Shown here one piece after another: positions 49,606 to 60,022 of a DNA stretch of 64,000 nt. Positions within the stretch are counted from its first letter, which is position 1. Every line of letters starts with the position of its first letter. The notes beneath the pieces are model-generated. The model was not told where the DNA came from. It ran no database searches and saw nothing but the letters and a program-made list of their open reading frames with translations. Origin of the DNA: Allofournierella massiliensis (lineage in GTDB: Bacteria > Bacillota > Clostridia > Oscillospirales > Ruminococcaceae); the NCBI RefSeq assembly GCF_004345265.1, contig NZ_SLUM01000002.1, positions 62,001 to 126,000 of the forward strand. The letters are read 5' to 3'. The position numbers were made by a program, and so were the translations under genes.

Positions 49606-50607
49606 ATGACAAATTATCGGGAGATCTTGCGGTTAAGCAGTCTTCAGTACAGCCAGCGAACCATTGAATCAATGGCACACTGTTCCAGACATACGGTGCG
49701 AGATGTACTGCAGGCAGCAAAGAAACAAGGCATATCCTGGCCCCTCTCCGACGATGTCGCCAATGCCGATCTGGAACAGCTTCTCTTTCCGAACAGGCAC
49801 AAAGCATCCAGTCAATATGCTGAGCCCGACTATCCGTACATCCACCGCGAACTGGCACGGTCGGGCGTGACCCTGACGCTGCTATGGGAAGAATACTGCG
49901 CGAAGTGTCAGGAGGCGGGCCAAAGGCCGTACATGAGTACTCAGTTTGGCGAACGGTACCGCCGCAGTGCCTATCTGGAAGAAGAGAAGCCCTATATGCT
50001 GCCGCTGCCGGTCAGTGCGTTTGAACCGGCCGTCTGGTCGGTTTCCAAGGTCGCCAACGACTATCTTGTTACGGATGGCAGGAACAAGTATTCTGTTCCC
50101 TATAACTTGATTGGCGAGCGCGTGGACATCCGCGTGACTAAAACAACGGTAGAGGTATTCTACCACGGCAGCCGTGTAGCCAGCCACCGCCGGCTGCAGA
50201 CCCGGCAGCGTGATCCGCTGGTGAAGCGCGAGCATATGCCGCCGGAGCACCAGAAATATCTCACCTACAACGCTGACGAGTTCAGCCGCTGGGCGATGTC
50301 GGTCGGTCCTATGACCGAGAAGGTAGCCGAACACTTCCTGAAGTCCGGTAAAGCCGCCGAGCAGGGCTACAAGGCCTGCGCTGGTCTGACCAAACTGGAA
50401 CAGCGGTACGGCAAACAGCGGCTGGAGGTAGCCTGCGGCAAAACTCTGGCGTACAGCACCACGCCCTCGCTGCGCACCATTGCCAGCATTCTGAAAAATG
50501 ACCTGGACAAGCCGGACAAGGCCGAGAGCCAACTGTCGCAGTCCAAAGCCAATAGCTACGGCATTACCCGCGGCGCGGCCTACTTCCGGAAGGGAGGCGA
50601 CCGCTGA
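49606..50607 (+). CDS. istA: IS21 transposase IstA with catalytic core deleted
   Basis: 333 residues from ATG 49606 (GGAGG upstream). It starts with the helix-turn-helix (LQYSQRTIESMAHCSRHTVR) and reaches YMSTQFGERYR, then jumps to LPVSAFEPAVWSVSKVANDY, the C-terminal domain. Compared with the copy at 51775 about 170 residues, including all three DDE residues, are missing without a frame change. It can bind DNA but not catalyse transposition. Its stop overlaps istB. Confidence 0.8.
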   Translation: MTNYREILRLSSLQYSQRTIESMAHCSRHTVRDVLQAAKKQGISWPLSDDVANADLEQLLFPNRHKASSQYAEPDYPYIHRELARSGVTLTLLWEEYCAKCQEAGQRPYMSTQFGERYRRSAYLEEEKPYMLPLPVSAFEPAVWSVSKVANDYLVTDGRNKYSVPYNLIGERVDIRVTKTTVEVFYHGSRVASHRRLQTRQRDPLVKREHMPPEHQKYLTYNADEFSRWAMSVGPMTEKVAEHFLKSGKAAEQGYKACAGLTKLEQRYGKQRLEVACGKTLAYSTTPSLRTIASILKNDLDKPDKAESQLSQSKANSYGITRGAAYFRKGGDR

Positions 50608-51389
50608 TGCTGAACCAGGCAACGATGGATATGCTCACGGCAATGAAGATGACCGCTATGGCAGCGGAGTTCGCCAACCAGTTGAAAGACCCCACGTTCA
50701 ATGAACTGGGCTTCGAGGAGCGCCTGGGCTTGCTGGTAAATGCGGAATGGAACCGCCGACAGAGCAACAAACTGAACCGGTTTATCCGCAACGCGCGCTT
50801 CGCCGTGCCGTCTGCCACTGTAGAAGGCATTGAATACCACGAGGACCGAAAGCTGGACAAGGCACAGATGCTGCGGTTTGCCACCTGCCAGTACATTGAC
50901 GAAGGCCACCACATTATCCTCAAGGGAGCCTCTGGCAACGGCAAGACTTACATCGCCTGTGCCCTGGGCAATGCGGCCTGCCGCCGTTTCAAGAAGGTGC
51001 AGTACATCCGTATGCCGGAACTACTGGATGAACTGAGCATTGCCCGCAGCGGCGGTACGCTGAAAAAGGTGCTTGAAGCCTACAAGAAGAAAGATTTGCT
51101 GATCCTGGACGAGTGGCTGATTCGTCCGCTGTCCCCGCAAGAATCCTATGATATGCTGGAGATCGTGGAGGCGCGGTGCCACAAGTCTACGATCTTTTGC
51201 ACGCAGTACGAATCTGAGGGTTGGTACACCAGGATCGATCCCAACCCGGAATCTGACAGCCCCGTTTCAGAAGCCATTATGGACCGCATTATCCACAACG
51301 CTTATGAGGTTCTGGTGGATGGCCGAGTCTCGATGCGGGAACGCAAGGGCTTGAAGGCCACTCGGGAAGGCGATGGCCAGGATGTGTGA
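50607..51389 (+). CDS. istB: IS21 helper ATPase IstB
   Basis: 260 residues. GASGNGKT at 107-114 is the Walker A motif and DLLILDEW the Walker B; GRVSMRERKG is the usual C-terminal end. It assembles on target DNA and stimulates IstA. The gene is complete and overlaps istA by one base in the standard way. Confidence 0.9.
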   Translation: MLNQATMDMLTAMKMTAMAAEFANQLKDPTFNELGFEERLGLLVNAEWNRRQSNKLNRFIRNARFAVPSATVEGIEYHEDRKLDKAQMLRFATCQYIDEGHHIILKGASGNGKTYIACALGNAACRRFKKVQYIRMPELLDELSIARSGGTLKKVLEAYKKKDLLILDEWLIRPLSPQESYDMLEIVEARCHKSTIFCTQYESEGWYTRIDPNPESDSPVSEAIMDRIIHNAYEVLVDGRVSMRERKGLKATREGDGQDV

Positions 51390-51582
51390 CCGCCCATATC
51401 TTTGCGATGAGGAAAAATGTATGGTTTTAGAACTGGAACGGGCCTGCTACTACGAGATGGAGCGTGAGTCGATGGAATACTTTTACGCAGCTGAGAAAGA
51501 ACTCCAACGACAGCGCGAGCGGATTCGACAGTTGGAGAACATCTTGACAGAGAACGGCATTCCTGTTCCTGAAGAAAGTTGA
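51373..51582 (+). CDS. Small coiled-coil protein at the 3' end of the IS
   Basis: 69 residues overlapping the istB end by 17 bp. ERACYYEMERESMEYFYAAE and KELQRQRERIRQLENILTEN is a leucine/heptad helix. No family recognised; ORFs of this kind sometimes follow istB in Clostridial IS21 elements. Translation is likely coupled to istB. Confidence 0.5.
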   Translation: MARMCDRPYLCDEEKCMVLELERACYYEMERESMEYFYAAEKELQRQRERIRQLENILTENGIPVPEES

Positions 51583-51774
51583 CCTGAGCTCTGCTGGCTG
51601 GCTTAGCTGGCAGAGCTTTTGCATGTGCCACAGGGGGTGTCGTTTTAGAGCGATGAGGTGTCGCTGGTTCTCCGGAAGGGTGTCACTAAAACTCCGGCGA
51701 TGCAGGTGGGGCTTTAGTGCGTGAAAGTGGTGCTCAAATCGCGTGCAGATGGGGCTGGGGTGGCGATTTTTGCA

Positions 51775-52818
51775 CTCATACGGCACGGAGTAGTTCATGC
51801 GCTCCACACTGATGTGGTAGTTATACTGGACGGTTGCCACTTTCCAGACTGCCAGCTCGAAAGGAGCTGCCGGCAGCGGCTGCAGAAAGAGCTGCTCCTC
51901 GGCAAAACAGGATGCCCGGCTGCCTTCTCGTTTCTGAAATGGCTTGTGGTTGAAGGTTTCCAGCTTCTCACGGATTGCTTGATTCAGTTCCACAAGGGAC
52001 AGAAACTGGCGGTTGCGCAGAGCAGCCAGGATCCAGGTAGAGACCACGCCGACGGAGCCCTCCACAAAGGCCTTGTCCTTGGGACTGCGGGGCCGGGCGG
52101 GGAGAATGGCGGTGCCGTAGTGCTCCGCCATCTCCTGGTAGGACTTGTTGAGCACAGTCTCTGTACGGGAGTTCTTGACAATACCGGTCTTGAGGTTGTC
52201 CGGCGTGAGGATGCGGGTGACGCCGCCGAAATACCGGTAGGCGTTGACATGGCCGGTAATCCAGGATTCCTGCTTCATGCCCAGGAAAGCCTCTGTGTAG
52301 GCGTAGCCGCTGTATGGCAGCACCGCCACAAACAGGTAGGTCTCCAGCCGTTCCCCGGAGTCTGTGTCCACCAGAGCCACTGTCTGGCCCGCCCAGTCTA
52401 CCTGCATGGTCTCGCCGGGCTTGTGTTCCAGGTGCATGGTGGCTTTAGTTTTGTGGACATAGTCCGCGTAATACTTGTTGAACTGAGTGGACTTGTAGGG
52501 CAGCTCGCCGTTCTGACGGCACTGCTCGCAGTATTCCACCCACAGCAGGCTCAGGGTGACACCGCTCTTCTGCATTTCACGGTGTACCCATTCGTAGTCC
52601 GGCATTTTGTAAACAGGCCCCTTTGACTCGGTTGGAAATAGCCACTGGGAAACTTCCTGCTGCGACATGGACTGCGCTTGCTGCCAGCCAAGCTGCTGTT
52701 CCCGAGCCCGGGCTAATGTGCGTGTGACCGTGTTGCGGCCGCAGCCAACGGCATCCGCAATTTCTTGGTGTGTGAGTCCCAGCCTTTTCAGCCGGAGGAT
52801 CTCTTTGTGATTAACCAT
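51775..52818 (-). pseudogene. istA: Second IS21 istA, cut off by the IS21 element
   Basis: 348 codons with an intact helix-turn-helix (LTHQEIADAVGCGRNTVTRT) and full DDE triad (D141 in QVDWAG, D207 in TPDNLK, E253 in FVEG). The gene ends inside NYSVPYE at the right end of the neighbouring element; the frame runs 115 more codons into the IS without homology. The C-terminal domain and the matching istB are absent, so it is dead. Confidence 0.82.
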
Positions 52819-52886
52819 GGTAAGGCCTCCTAAATTGAATTTGCATCTGACGATGCTAAACTCATTTTAGTGGCCATCCTGTCAAT

Positions 52887-52974
52887 GCACCATGGATGCG
52901 GTGACCACGCACCATTTCAGCGGTCTGGGTGCACCATTCGTGCGGTCTAAGGGCACCGTTTCAGGCGGCGTATT
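52887..52974. repeat. Four 22-bp tandem repeats at the end of the second IS21
   Basis: Units beginning GCACCAT or GCACCGT start at 52887, 52909, 52931 and 52953, an exact 22-bp period, each with GCGGT or GGCGG near its end. Multiple IstA-binding repeats near IS21 ends fit this. Confidence 0.7.
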
Positions 52975-53040
52975 CACCGGGACGGCACGATTTGCATTCT
53001 CGATAATTATCGGGCAAAACACAATCTGCCTCCCATCACA

Positions 53041-53200
53041 TTGCCCATGCAGACAAATCTTTTCTGCGCCAGCTTTAAGCACAAAGCTTGGAGTCAACTG
53101 AAGCTGGCGGCTTATCTTGACGGGAACACGATTACGGAGAAATAAAACAACTGCAAAAGCCGAGGAGGATCTGCTGTATACAGCAGATCCTCCCCACTTT
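53041..53200. repeat. Gene-tail remnant and perfect 30-bp palindrome
   Basis: On the plus strand 53050-53147 is a short open frame ending KHKAWSQLKLAAYLDGNTIT, EK, stop, probably the tail of a lost gene. At 53164-53193 a perfect palindrome (GGAGGATCTGCTGTA and its complement) follows; T tails are weak. The rest of 53201-53502 shows nothing I recognise. Confidence 0.4.
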
Positions 53201-53502
53201 AAATACAGCAGTCTCCTGATGTAGGAAGCCGGATATTATTCTTCATACTCTGCATGAGAGATCATATCGAGCGACCTGCATCAGGGGGGTGTACTTAATG
53301 GCAGTCGGGGTTACTTTGAAAACCTCATTCCAACTGTTTTCTTCACTTAAATATCTATCTACGCAGAAGAAAAAGCATTATTTATACACTGCTGCAGATA
53401 AACAACAGCCTTCATTAATGGCTGACACTTTGGAAAGCAAGATTTCCCGTCAGTGACCGCAACCTTACATTCAATAGCCCTAGCTCATGTCGTTCGCTTT
53501 AA

Positions 53503-54735
53503 TTAATCTCTACGGAAAATGTCTCGGGTATAAACCTTGCTCTGTACATCATCCAAGCAACTGTCATATCGGTTGGCAATGATTGCCTGAGCCTGATTTT
53601 TAAACTGCTCCAGATCATTTACGACTCGGCTGCCAAAGAAGGTTTCGCCGTCTTTCAAAGTGGGTTCATAAATGATTACTGTAGCGCCTTTTGCCTTAAT
53701 GCGTTTCATGACGCCCTGAATGGAGCTCTGGCGGAAGTTATCAGAATTGGACTTCATGGTCAAACGGTATACACCTACCACAACTTCTTTTTCCTTACTC
53801 TCATCCCAGCTGTCATTGGCTTCGTAAGCGCCAGCGATTTCCAACACCCGATCCGCAATGAAGTCTTTGCGGGTTCGGTTGGACTCTACAATCGCCTCAA
53901 TCAAATTTTCTGGTACATCCTGATAATTGGCCAGCAGCTGCTTGGTATCCTTCGGCAGACAGTACCCACCATAACCAAAACTGGGGTTGTTGTAATGGCT
54001 GCCAATGCGAGGATCAAGGCACACACCATTGATAATCTGCTTGGTATCCAAGCCCTTCATCTCCGCGTATGTATCCAGCTCATTGAAATAGCTGACGCGC
54101 AGAGCCAAATAGGTGTTAGCAAACAGCTTAACCGCTTCCGCTTCAGTGAAGCCCATGAACAAGGTTTCGATATCCGCTTTCAGAGCACCTTCCTGCAACA
54201 AACCAGCAAAAGTATGCGCCGCCTGAACTAGGCGATTATCATTCAAGTCCGTACCCACAATAATGCGGCTGGGATAAAGGTTATCGTAGAGAGCCTTGCT
54301 CTCGCGAAGAAATTCAGGGCTGAACAGGATATTTGCGCTGCCGGTCTTTTTACGAATAGACTCGGTGTAACCCACGGGAATGGTGGATTTGATCACCATA
54401 ATGGCGTTGGGGTTATACTCCATCACCAGTTGGATCACATTCTCCACCGCAGAGGTATCGAAGTAGTTCTTCTTGCTGTCGTAATTGGTAGGAGCCGCAA
54501 TGACCACAAAATCTGCATCGCTATATGCCGATTTTGCATCCAATGTGGCAGTCAGATTCAGCTGCTTTTCTGCCAGATATTTTTCAATGTACTCATCCTG
54601 AATGGGTGATTTCCGGCTGTTGATCAGGTCTACTTTTTCCGGGATGATATCTACTGCCGTAACCGTGTGATGCTGCGCCAGCAATACTGCAATGGACAAG
54701 CCAACATAGCCGGTTCCGGCTACTGCGATTTTCAT
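53503..54735 (-). CDS. ugd: UDP-glucose 6-dehydrogenase family protein
   Basis: 410 residues from ATG 54735. [20 protein letters not shown] is the NAD-binding GxGxxG motif, [20 protein letters not shown] the central helix, and [10 protein letters not shown] carries the catalytic Cys. It oxidises a UDP-hexose to the UDP-uronic acid used in capsule. The product of the next upstream gene epimerises it. Together they supply UDP-galacturonate or a related sugar. Last gene of the operon. Confidence 0.9.
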   Translation of the reverse strand: MKIAVAGTGYVGLSIAVLLAQHHTVTAVDIIPEKVDLINSRKSPIQDEYIEKYLAEKQLNLTATLDAKSAYSDADFVVIAAPTNYDSKKNYFDTSAVENVIQLVMEYNPNAIMVIKSTIPVGYTESIRKKTGSANILFSPEFLRESKALYDNLYPSRIIVGTDLNDNRLVQAAHTFAGLLQEGALKADIETLFMGFTEAEAVKLFANTYLALRVSYFNELDTYAEMKGLDTKQIINGVCLDPRIGSHYNNPSFGYGGYCLPKDTKQLLANYQDVPENLIEAIVESNRTRKDFIADRVLEIAGAYEANDSWDESKEKEVVVGVYRLTMKSNSDNFRQSSIQGVMKRIKAKGATVIIYEPTLKDGETFFGSRVVNDLEQFKNQAQAIIANRYDSCLDDVQSKVYTRDIFRRD

Positions 54736-54737
54736 TT

Positions 54738-55799
54738 TTATTCCTCTTTTCCCATATAGAATTCTTTGTACCATTCAGCAAATTTGCGAAGTCCCTCACG
54801 CAGCGGAGTGGCCGGTTTGAAACCAAAGTCTCGTTCCAGCGCACTGGTATCCGCGTAGGTTACCGGAACATCACCAGGCTGCATCGGGACCAGCTCTTTG
54901 TGCGCTTCAAAATCATAATCCTCGGGCAGCACACCTGCACGAATCAGTTCCTGCTGCAGAATGTCCACGAAATCCAGCAGGTTTTCCGGCTGATTGTTAC
55001 CGATGTTGTAGACTGCATAAGGAGGAATCGGCAGACCATCCTCACCGGTCTGGCGCTGGGGCGGGCGCTTCATGACACGCTCAACGCCTTCCACGATATC
55101 GTCGATATAAGTAAAATCTCGCTTGCAGTTTCCGTAATTGAAGATCTGAATCTTCTGACCTGCCCGCAGCTTGTTGGTAAATCCGAAATAAGCCATATCA
55201 GGCCGACCAGCCGGACCGTATACCGTAAAGAACCGCAAACCGGTGGACGGAATATTATAAAGTTTGGAATAAGCATGCGCCATCAGCTCGTTGCTCTTTT
55301 TAGTCGCCGCATACAGGCTGACGGGGTTGTCCACTTTATCTTCCGTGGAGTACGGAACTTTTTTGTTGGTTCCGTACACGCTGGAAGAACTGGCATAGAC
55401 CAAATGCTGTACACCCGGACGCCCGTTATCATAAGAATGGCGGCAGGCTTCCAGAATGTTGTAAAAACCAACCAGGTTGCTTTCAACGTACGCATCCGGA
55501 TTTGTGATCGAGTAGCGGACACCAGCCTGGGCCGCCAGATTCACAACCACCTGGGGTTGATACTGGTCAAAAATGAAATTAATCAGATCTTTATTGGTCA
55601 AATCACCTTTTACGAAAGTGAAACCGGAATACTTCCTCAATTCTTCCAGACGCGATTCCTTGATACGCACATCGTAGTAGTCGTTCAGATTATCCAGACC
55701 AATTATCCGGATGGAGTCATTATGCTCCAGTAAACGTTTCGCCAGATTGGAACCGATAAATCCGGCCGCACCGGTGATAAAAACAGTTTGATTTTTCAT
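54738..55799 (-). CDS. UDP-glucuronate 4-epimerase-type SDR
   Basis: 353 residues from ATG 55799. [19 protein letters not shown] is the Rossmann motif, [13 protein letters not shown] holds the catalytic Ser, and [19 protein letters not shown] the YxxxK pair. [15 protein letters not shown] is characteristic of UDP-glucuronate 4-epimerases. It is 2 bp upstream of ugd, so dehydrogenase and epimerase are made together. Confidence 0.88.
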   Translation of the reverse strand: MKNQTVFITGAAGFIGSNLAKRLLEHNDSIRIIGLDNLNDYYDVRIKESRLEELRKYSGFTFVKGDLTNKDLINFIFDQYQPQVVVNLAAQAGVRYSITNPDAYVESNLVGFYNILEACRHSYDNGRPGVQHLVYASSSSVYGTNKKVPYSTEDKVDNPVSLYAATKKSNELMAHAYSKLYNIPSTGLRFFTVYGPAGRPDMAYFGFTNKLRAGQKIQIFNYGNCKRDFTYIDDIVEGVERVMKRPPQRQTGEDGLPIPPYAVYNIGNNQPENLLDFVDILQQELIRAGVLPEDYDFEAHKELVPMQPGDVPVTYADTSALERDFGFKPATPLREGLRKFAEWYKEFYMGKEE

Positions 55800-55821
55800 A
55801 ATTCTCCTCGTCCGTTTCGGT

Positions 55822-57246
55822 TCAGGCACGTCGCACCACGCGCAATGCCATATTCGCCACAAACGCTACATCCTTACGTTTCATAAACAGATAGATTAAA
55901 TATGCCACAGCATAGATAGACAAGCCTGCAATTCCGCCTACAAACCAGCTGGCAACAATGAAAATGACCGTCAATGCAAGTTCCAGAGCCATATCCATTT
56001 TCACATTTACATCTAGCACCGTGGAAAGAAACAATTCTGCAAATACACACCGGAACGCCAGCAGGAATACAATCGATGCAACTGCCAGATCCAGATTGTG
56101 CAGCCAGTAAGTGGTGATCAGTGTAGTAATTACACTGAGAGAAACAGTAACAATATTGATCATCAACAGCCATTTCTCTTTGTGCAACGCTTTTAGATAC
56201 GGTTCGATAATCATGCTGGTTTTACTAGAAAATACGCACATAGGGAAAAGTATTGCCATGTACCTCAAGCTCTCACTATATTCTGGTAACCATATAGACA
56301 ACAAGGTGTTCATCGGTAAATAAAATACTAATGCTCCTAAAAGCACAACCATTATGCAGCATCGCGAAACAGTATATACCGTACCAAGTTGTTCTGATTC
56401 AGATCTTCGAAGTGTAGGAAGCATAATAGTTGCCACAGCATTTATAAAAACCATCAGTAAATTTGCAACAGAAATTGTTAGCGATACTTTTCCAAACACT
56501 TCCACACTCCATTGCTTTTCAATTCCAATTCGGACTATTCCAACAATCAGATTTCCAGCTAATGTGGCAAATAAAATTTTTACCCCTATGTTAATATTCT
56601 CCGCACTTTCCAATAGAACTGCTTTCTCGAATATTTTCTCGTTCCGAAAGCGAATCAAATTTAAATCTTTTAGAGAAACCACACAATAAATAGACGAGCA
56701 TATGTATCCTAAAACAATTGATAATATATACCAATAAAACCTTTGAACTCCAATAACCAGAAGACAAATTGAGCCAAAAAGATAAACGCTCTTCTCTATA
56801 ACAATGCATGTCGCAAAATCTTTAAATCTGCTGGTTGCTTGAAGTATGTCCAACATCATCAATCTAGGAATAATCGGAATTAGTGAAACTGAGCACAAGA
56901 TCATAACTAGTTTTTTTTCAGTATCGTTAATAAAGCAAACTGAAAGTCCACCAAGAACACCAGTTAAAAAACATTCCAATATTGCACAAATTTTAATCTG
57001 TTTCCTCAAACTTTCTTTGTCAATTTCGGAATAATCCTTTCCCGCATAATTCACTAATATTCCTTCTGGCCAACCAAAAGCTGCTATTCCAATATATGTA
57101 CTATAAAAAACGTATAATTGTACCAGACTATACTCTCTTACACTAATCGCCTTCGGTAAAACAAGAGTAACAACCATCGACACTAATAAGGTAATTACAT
57201 TAGAACCAAATGCATACACGAAGTTCAAAATGTTATTTCTATTCAT
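55822..57246 (-). CDS. Polysaccharide flippase (Wzx-like, MOP superfamily)
   Basis: 474 residues with about 12-14 hydrophobic segments. FVYAFGSNVITLLVSMVVTL is the first helix, SVREYSLVQLYVFYSTY and GWPEGILVNYAGKDY follow as in oligosaccharide exporters. It moves lipid-linked repeat units across the membrane. Base composition is much more AT-rich than in the flanking ugd and epimerase genes. Confidence 0.85.
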   Translation of the reverse strand: MNRNNILNFVYAFGSNVITLLVSMVVTLVLPKAISVREYSLVQLYVFYSTYIGIAAFGWPEGILVNYAGKDYSEIDKESLRKQIKICAILECFLTGVLGGLSVCFINDTEKKLVMILCSVSLIPIIPRLMMLDILQATSRFKDFATCIVIEKSVYLFGSICLLVIGVQRFYWYILSIVLGYICSSIYCVVSLKDLNLIRFRNEKIFEKAVLLESAENINIGVKILFATLAGNLIVGIVRIGIEKQWSVEVFGKVSLTISVANLLMVFINAVATIMLPTLRRSESEQLGTVYTVSRCCIMVVLLGALVFYLPMNTLLSIWLPEYSESLRYMAILFPMCVFSSKTSMIIEPYLKALHKEKWLLMINIVTVSLSVITTLITTYWLHNLDLAVASIVFLLAFRCVFAELFLSTVLDVNVKMDMALELALTVIFIVASWFVGGIAGLSIYAVAYLIYLFMKRKDVAFVANMALRVVRRA

Positions 57247-57252
57247 ATATCA

Positions 57253-57780
57253 TTATTCCCTATACTTCACCACTCGTCCCGGATTGCCCACAACAATTGC
57301 ATATGGAGGAACATCTTTTGTAACCACTGCACCTGCTCCAACAATACACCCTGTCCCCAGTGTTACTCCTGGTAATATAGTCACTCTTGCCCCAATCCAC
57401 ACATTATCTTCAATGTGGATCGGCTTACGTTCAGAAAATCCCTGTTCTATCATTGGGATATTCACATCTTTAAACTCATGATTTTGCGTATAACAAAGTA
57501 AAAATGGACCTATCATCACATCATTTCCAATACTAACCCCATAGTTAATAATAGAATCTCGACCTATCCCTGATCTTTCTCCAATCAACGTATCATCAGA
57601 TAATGCCACATTTCTTTCAATATTTACACTTTCTGGGATAAATCTTCCCGTCCATCTTTGGTAAGTAAATCTTCTAAATTTCCGTGCATAGTTTCCAAAT
57701 TCAATTCCTAAAAACGAACATCCCGATTCTGGAAGCTTCATAGCAATTACTTTGTAAAGCATTTTAAACACTATGTTCAT
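57253..57780 (-). CDS. Hexapeptide-repeat O-acetyltransferase
   Basis: 175 residues. IGERSGIGRDSIINYGVSIG, NDVMIGPFLLCYTQNHEF and IEDNVWIGARVTILPGVTLG, then TGCIVGAGAVVTKDVPPYAI are left-handed beta-helix repeats ending in the GAGAVVTKDVP...GNP motif; H in QNHEF is the likely catalytic residue. It presumably acetylates a capsule sugar. It overlaps the glycosyltransferase start by 4 bp. Confidence 0.9.
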   Translation of the reverse strand: MNIVFKMLYKVIAMKLPESGCSFLGIEFGNYARKFRRFTYQRWTGRFIPESVNIERNVALSDDTLIGERSGIGRDSIINYGVSIGNDVMIGPFLLCYTQNHEFKDVNIPMIEQGFSERKPIHIEDNVWIGARVTILPGVTLGTGCIVGAGAVVTKDVPPYAIVVGNPGRVVKYRE

Positions 57781-58883
57781 TGCAGAAACTCCTTATACCA
57801 ACTAAAAAGTTTTTTACAATTAGAATATAAATCCAATCCAGATTCCCTCAAATCATGTGCATAATAATTTCTTCCATCATTATATGCTTTTTGAATTGCT
57901 CGCTTCCACTCATTCAGCGGAGCGTCATTTTCTACCGTATATATATTTTTAGCAATTTTAGCCTCATCTTGTATATTACTTGAAACCACGCAAGGCAAAC
58001 CATTTGCCTGTGCTTCTAATAAAGCAATGCCAAACCCCTCACTTATTGATGGGAATATAAATACATCCATTGCTTGCAAATACGCTGACACATCCAGCCT
58101 CTTTCCAAGCAAAAGCAATCGATCTCGTAAATCATGGTCATTAGCATAAGACACTAAAGTTTTTTTCAAAGGCCCAGATCCTATAATTACTCCAACAACA
58201 TTATCCTCTTGCTTAAACTCATTAAGAATTCTTAATAACTGCATATGATTTTTAGCCGGCACTAAAGCTCCTATCGTTCCTATTACCAGCTTATCCTCCA
58301 CGCCGAGCTTCTTTCTTACAACGTCACGCTTATTTTCATCAAAAGCAAACTTCAGAAAATCAATGCCATTCAAAAAAACTTTACCTTTCTCTCTAAATGC
58401 TTCGCACCCAAATAAATAGTCGCCTGCACTTTTACTACACGCGAGCAAACCATCAGAGTACTTTGACATAAATTTTCTCATCACAACTTCATACGGCTTT
58501 CTTATAAAAGCATTTTTTGTTGGCAGCATAACGCCATGTGAATGCGAAATTATATATTTAACACCAGAACGTTTTGCTGCCAATGCAATAAGACCATTCG
58601 TAAAAGCCATATGAATATGAACAATATCATAATTTTGCCTTTGGTTTCTAAAAAACTTGTATAGATCTATGTAAAATTTAATTTTAGTTTTATTAGGCGC
58701 CGAAAGTTTAAACACATTTATTCCAGCCGTTCGTAGTTCTTCTTCATAATCAGACTCTTTTTCATCACAGATTAAACAATCGCAAATAACACTTTCTCTA
58801 TCTGCTGATAGGAGTATACTTTTCACGATGTTTTCTAATCCACCAATATTCATACTACGGACAACATGGAGCACTCTGATCAA
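57777..58883 (-). CDS. GT4-family glycosyltransferase
   Basis: 368 residues. VVRSMNIGGLENIVKSILLS is the GG nucleotide-side loop, IIGSGPLKKTLVSYA and FIFPSISEGFGIALLEAQAN, with the EGFGIALLEA catalytic signature, mark a GT-B retaining enzyme. It probably adds one sugar of the repeat unit on the cytoplasmic face. Confidence 0.9.
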   Translation of the reverse strand: MIRVLHVVRSMNIGGLENIVKSILLSADRESVICDCLICDEKESDYEEELRTAGINVFKLSAPNKTKIKFYIDLYKFFRNQRQNYDIVHIHMAFTNGLIALAAKRSGVKYIISHSHGVMLPTKNAFIRKPYEVVMRKFMSKYSDGLLACSKSAGDYLFGCEAFREKGKVFLNGIDFLKFAFDENKRDVVRKKLGVEDKLVIGTIGALVPAKNHMQLLRILNEFKQEDNVVGVIIGSGPLKKTLVSYANDHDLRDRLLLLGKRLDVSAYLQAMDVFIFPSISEGFGIALLEAQANGLPCVVSSNIQDEAKIAKNIYTVENDAPLNEWKRAIQKAYNDGRNYYAHDLRESGLDLYSNCKKLFSWYKEFLQ

Positions 58884-58905
58884 TTATCTTCATCTCCTAT
58901 CTAAG

Positions 58906-60021
58906 TTATGACAAAAATTCTGTATACGAAAATATTGTCTGGTAATTCTCATAACTAAATTTTCCGTCATTGTTATAGTAAGTATTCCAAAATATAAAAA
59001 CACTTACCAAAATAACACCCAATACCGACACAACTCGAAGTGCTCTTTTCCGTATAACAGAAATCAGCAAAGGAATAACGATTATTACTGTCGGCATGAA
59101 ATAATAAACGATTCTAAAAGTTTGAATTAGGGCCGGGGAGTTAATCATTAGCACAAAATAGCAAAATGTCATATTGACCCAGAAACAATTCATTTCGTCA
59201 AATTCCAATATTCTTTCATAAAACACAATCAACAAAACAAGTAACACAAAGGAAAACACCATGTGTGTAAGCGATCCTTGATTCTCTCCATACTGTGTCC
59301 CTATAAACTCTCTACCATACTCTGTTTTCTCAATTATTTTAGAAAGTCCAAATATCGTAAACGGGCACAGTACTACTGTTCCAATTGTGATTTTGATAAG
59401 GAACGCCTTAGAAAGCCTCACCAACGAAAAGCAAAAGCAAATAACACATAACAGAGCAGATGAATGTGCCATAAACGATAGTATAAACATCAAAACTATT
59501 CGCCAATTTATTCGCCGTTCTCTTTTATTTAACAGTTCACAATATGCTATCAATAAAAAACTGATTGCCAATGCCTGTTTCAAAGCTCCAAACGCAAAGA
59601 AAAACAAATCTGTTGTCAGGAACAAAAACACACTTATAGGAGTATTTGATGAGCATCTATAAACCAAATTAAAAAAAGCAACTATATAAATTAGGCCAAG
59701 AAAAAAAACCCACCAAAAATATGGAATTTTCAAATAGCAAAACAATTTTGTTAGGAGCGAAAACAAAGGATCTGTCTCATAAGGTTGTGTCGGATCATTT
59801 AAAAGCAATCTATATATTTGAGGATATGTACCAACATACCAATTGGCATCTATTCCAACTCCCCATCTTAACAAAAAAACAAGTGCAATCGGTAAGCTGG
59901 CAATCGCAAAGCTTGACGCTTTCCTCACTTTCACAGTACAAAACCCTTTCTGAACACTTCGTACAGAAAACAGGCATGTTAACGCAATAGCGACAAAAAA
60001 TGCAAAATAGTAATTCAGCAT
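58906..60021 (-). CDS. EpsG-family polysaccharide polymerase
   Basis: 371 residues, about ten hydrophobic segments. LLRWGVGIDANWYVGTYPQI and YETDPLFSLLTKLFCYLKIP are the EpsG signature (GxDxxxY...EPLF). It polymerises repeat units outside the membrane (Wzy role). Only one such gene is seen in the locus, which supports assignment as the polymerase. Confidence 0.85.
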   Translation of the reverse strand: MLNYYFAFFVAIALTCLFSVRSVQKGFCTVKVRKASSFAIASLPIALVFLLRWGVGIDANWYVGTYPQIYRLLLNDPTQPYETDPLFSLLTKLFCYLKIPYFWWVFFLGLIYIVAFFNLVYRCSSNTPISVFLFLTTDLFFFAFGALKQALAISFLLIAYCELLNKRERRINWRIVLMFILSFMAHSSALLCVICFCFSLVRLSKAFLIKITIGTVVLCPFTIFGLSKIIEKTEYGREFIGTQYGENQGSLTHMVFSFVLLVLLIVFYERILEFDEMNCFWVNMTFCYFVLMINSPALIQTFRIVYYFMPTVIIVIPLLISVIRKRALRVVSVLGVILVSVFIFWNTYYNNDGKFSYENYQTIFSYTEFLS

Positions 60022-60022
60022 C

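Larger units (their letters stand above)
49457..51774 (+). mobile_element. IS21-family element, 2318 bp, probably non-autonomous
   Basis: The ends are perfect 34-bp inverted repeats (49457-49490 and 51741-51774) beginning TG and ending CA, as in IS21. Subterminal copies of CCACTTTCACGCACT follow at both ends. Inside are istA (lacking its catalytic core), istB and a small ORF. The flanks AAGGT and CTCAT do not match, so no target duplication is left and one side has been rearranged. Confidence 0.82.

Noticed and set aside
51427-51774. C-terminal 115 codons of the long istA frame
   Set aside because: They read into the right end of the neighbouring IS in antisense and show no IstA similarity, so the gene is taken to end at the junction.
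52887-52974. CRISPR-like array
   Set aside because: The units are contiguous 22-bp repeats without unique spacers, and they abut an istA gene.
52882-53097. 71-codon minus-strand ORF over the 22-bp repeats
   Set aside because: The repeats themselves generate the open frame; no ribosome binding site.
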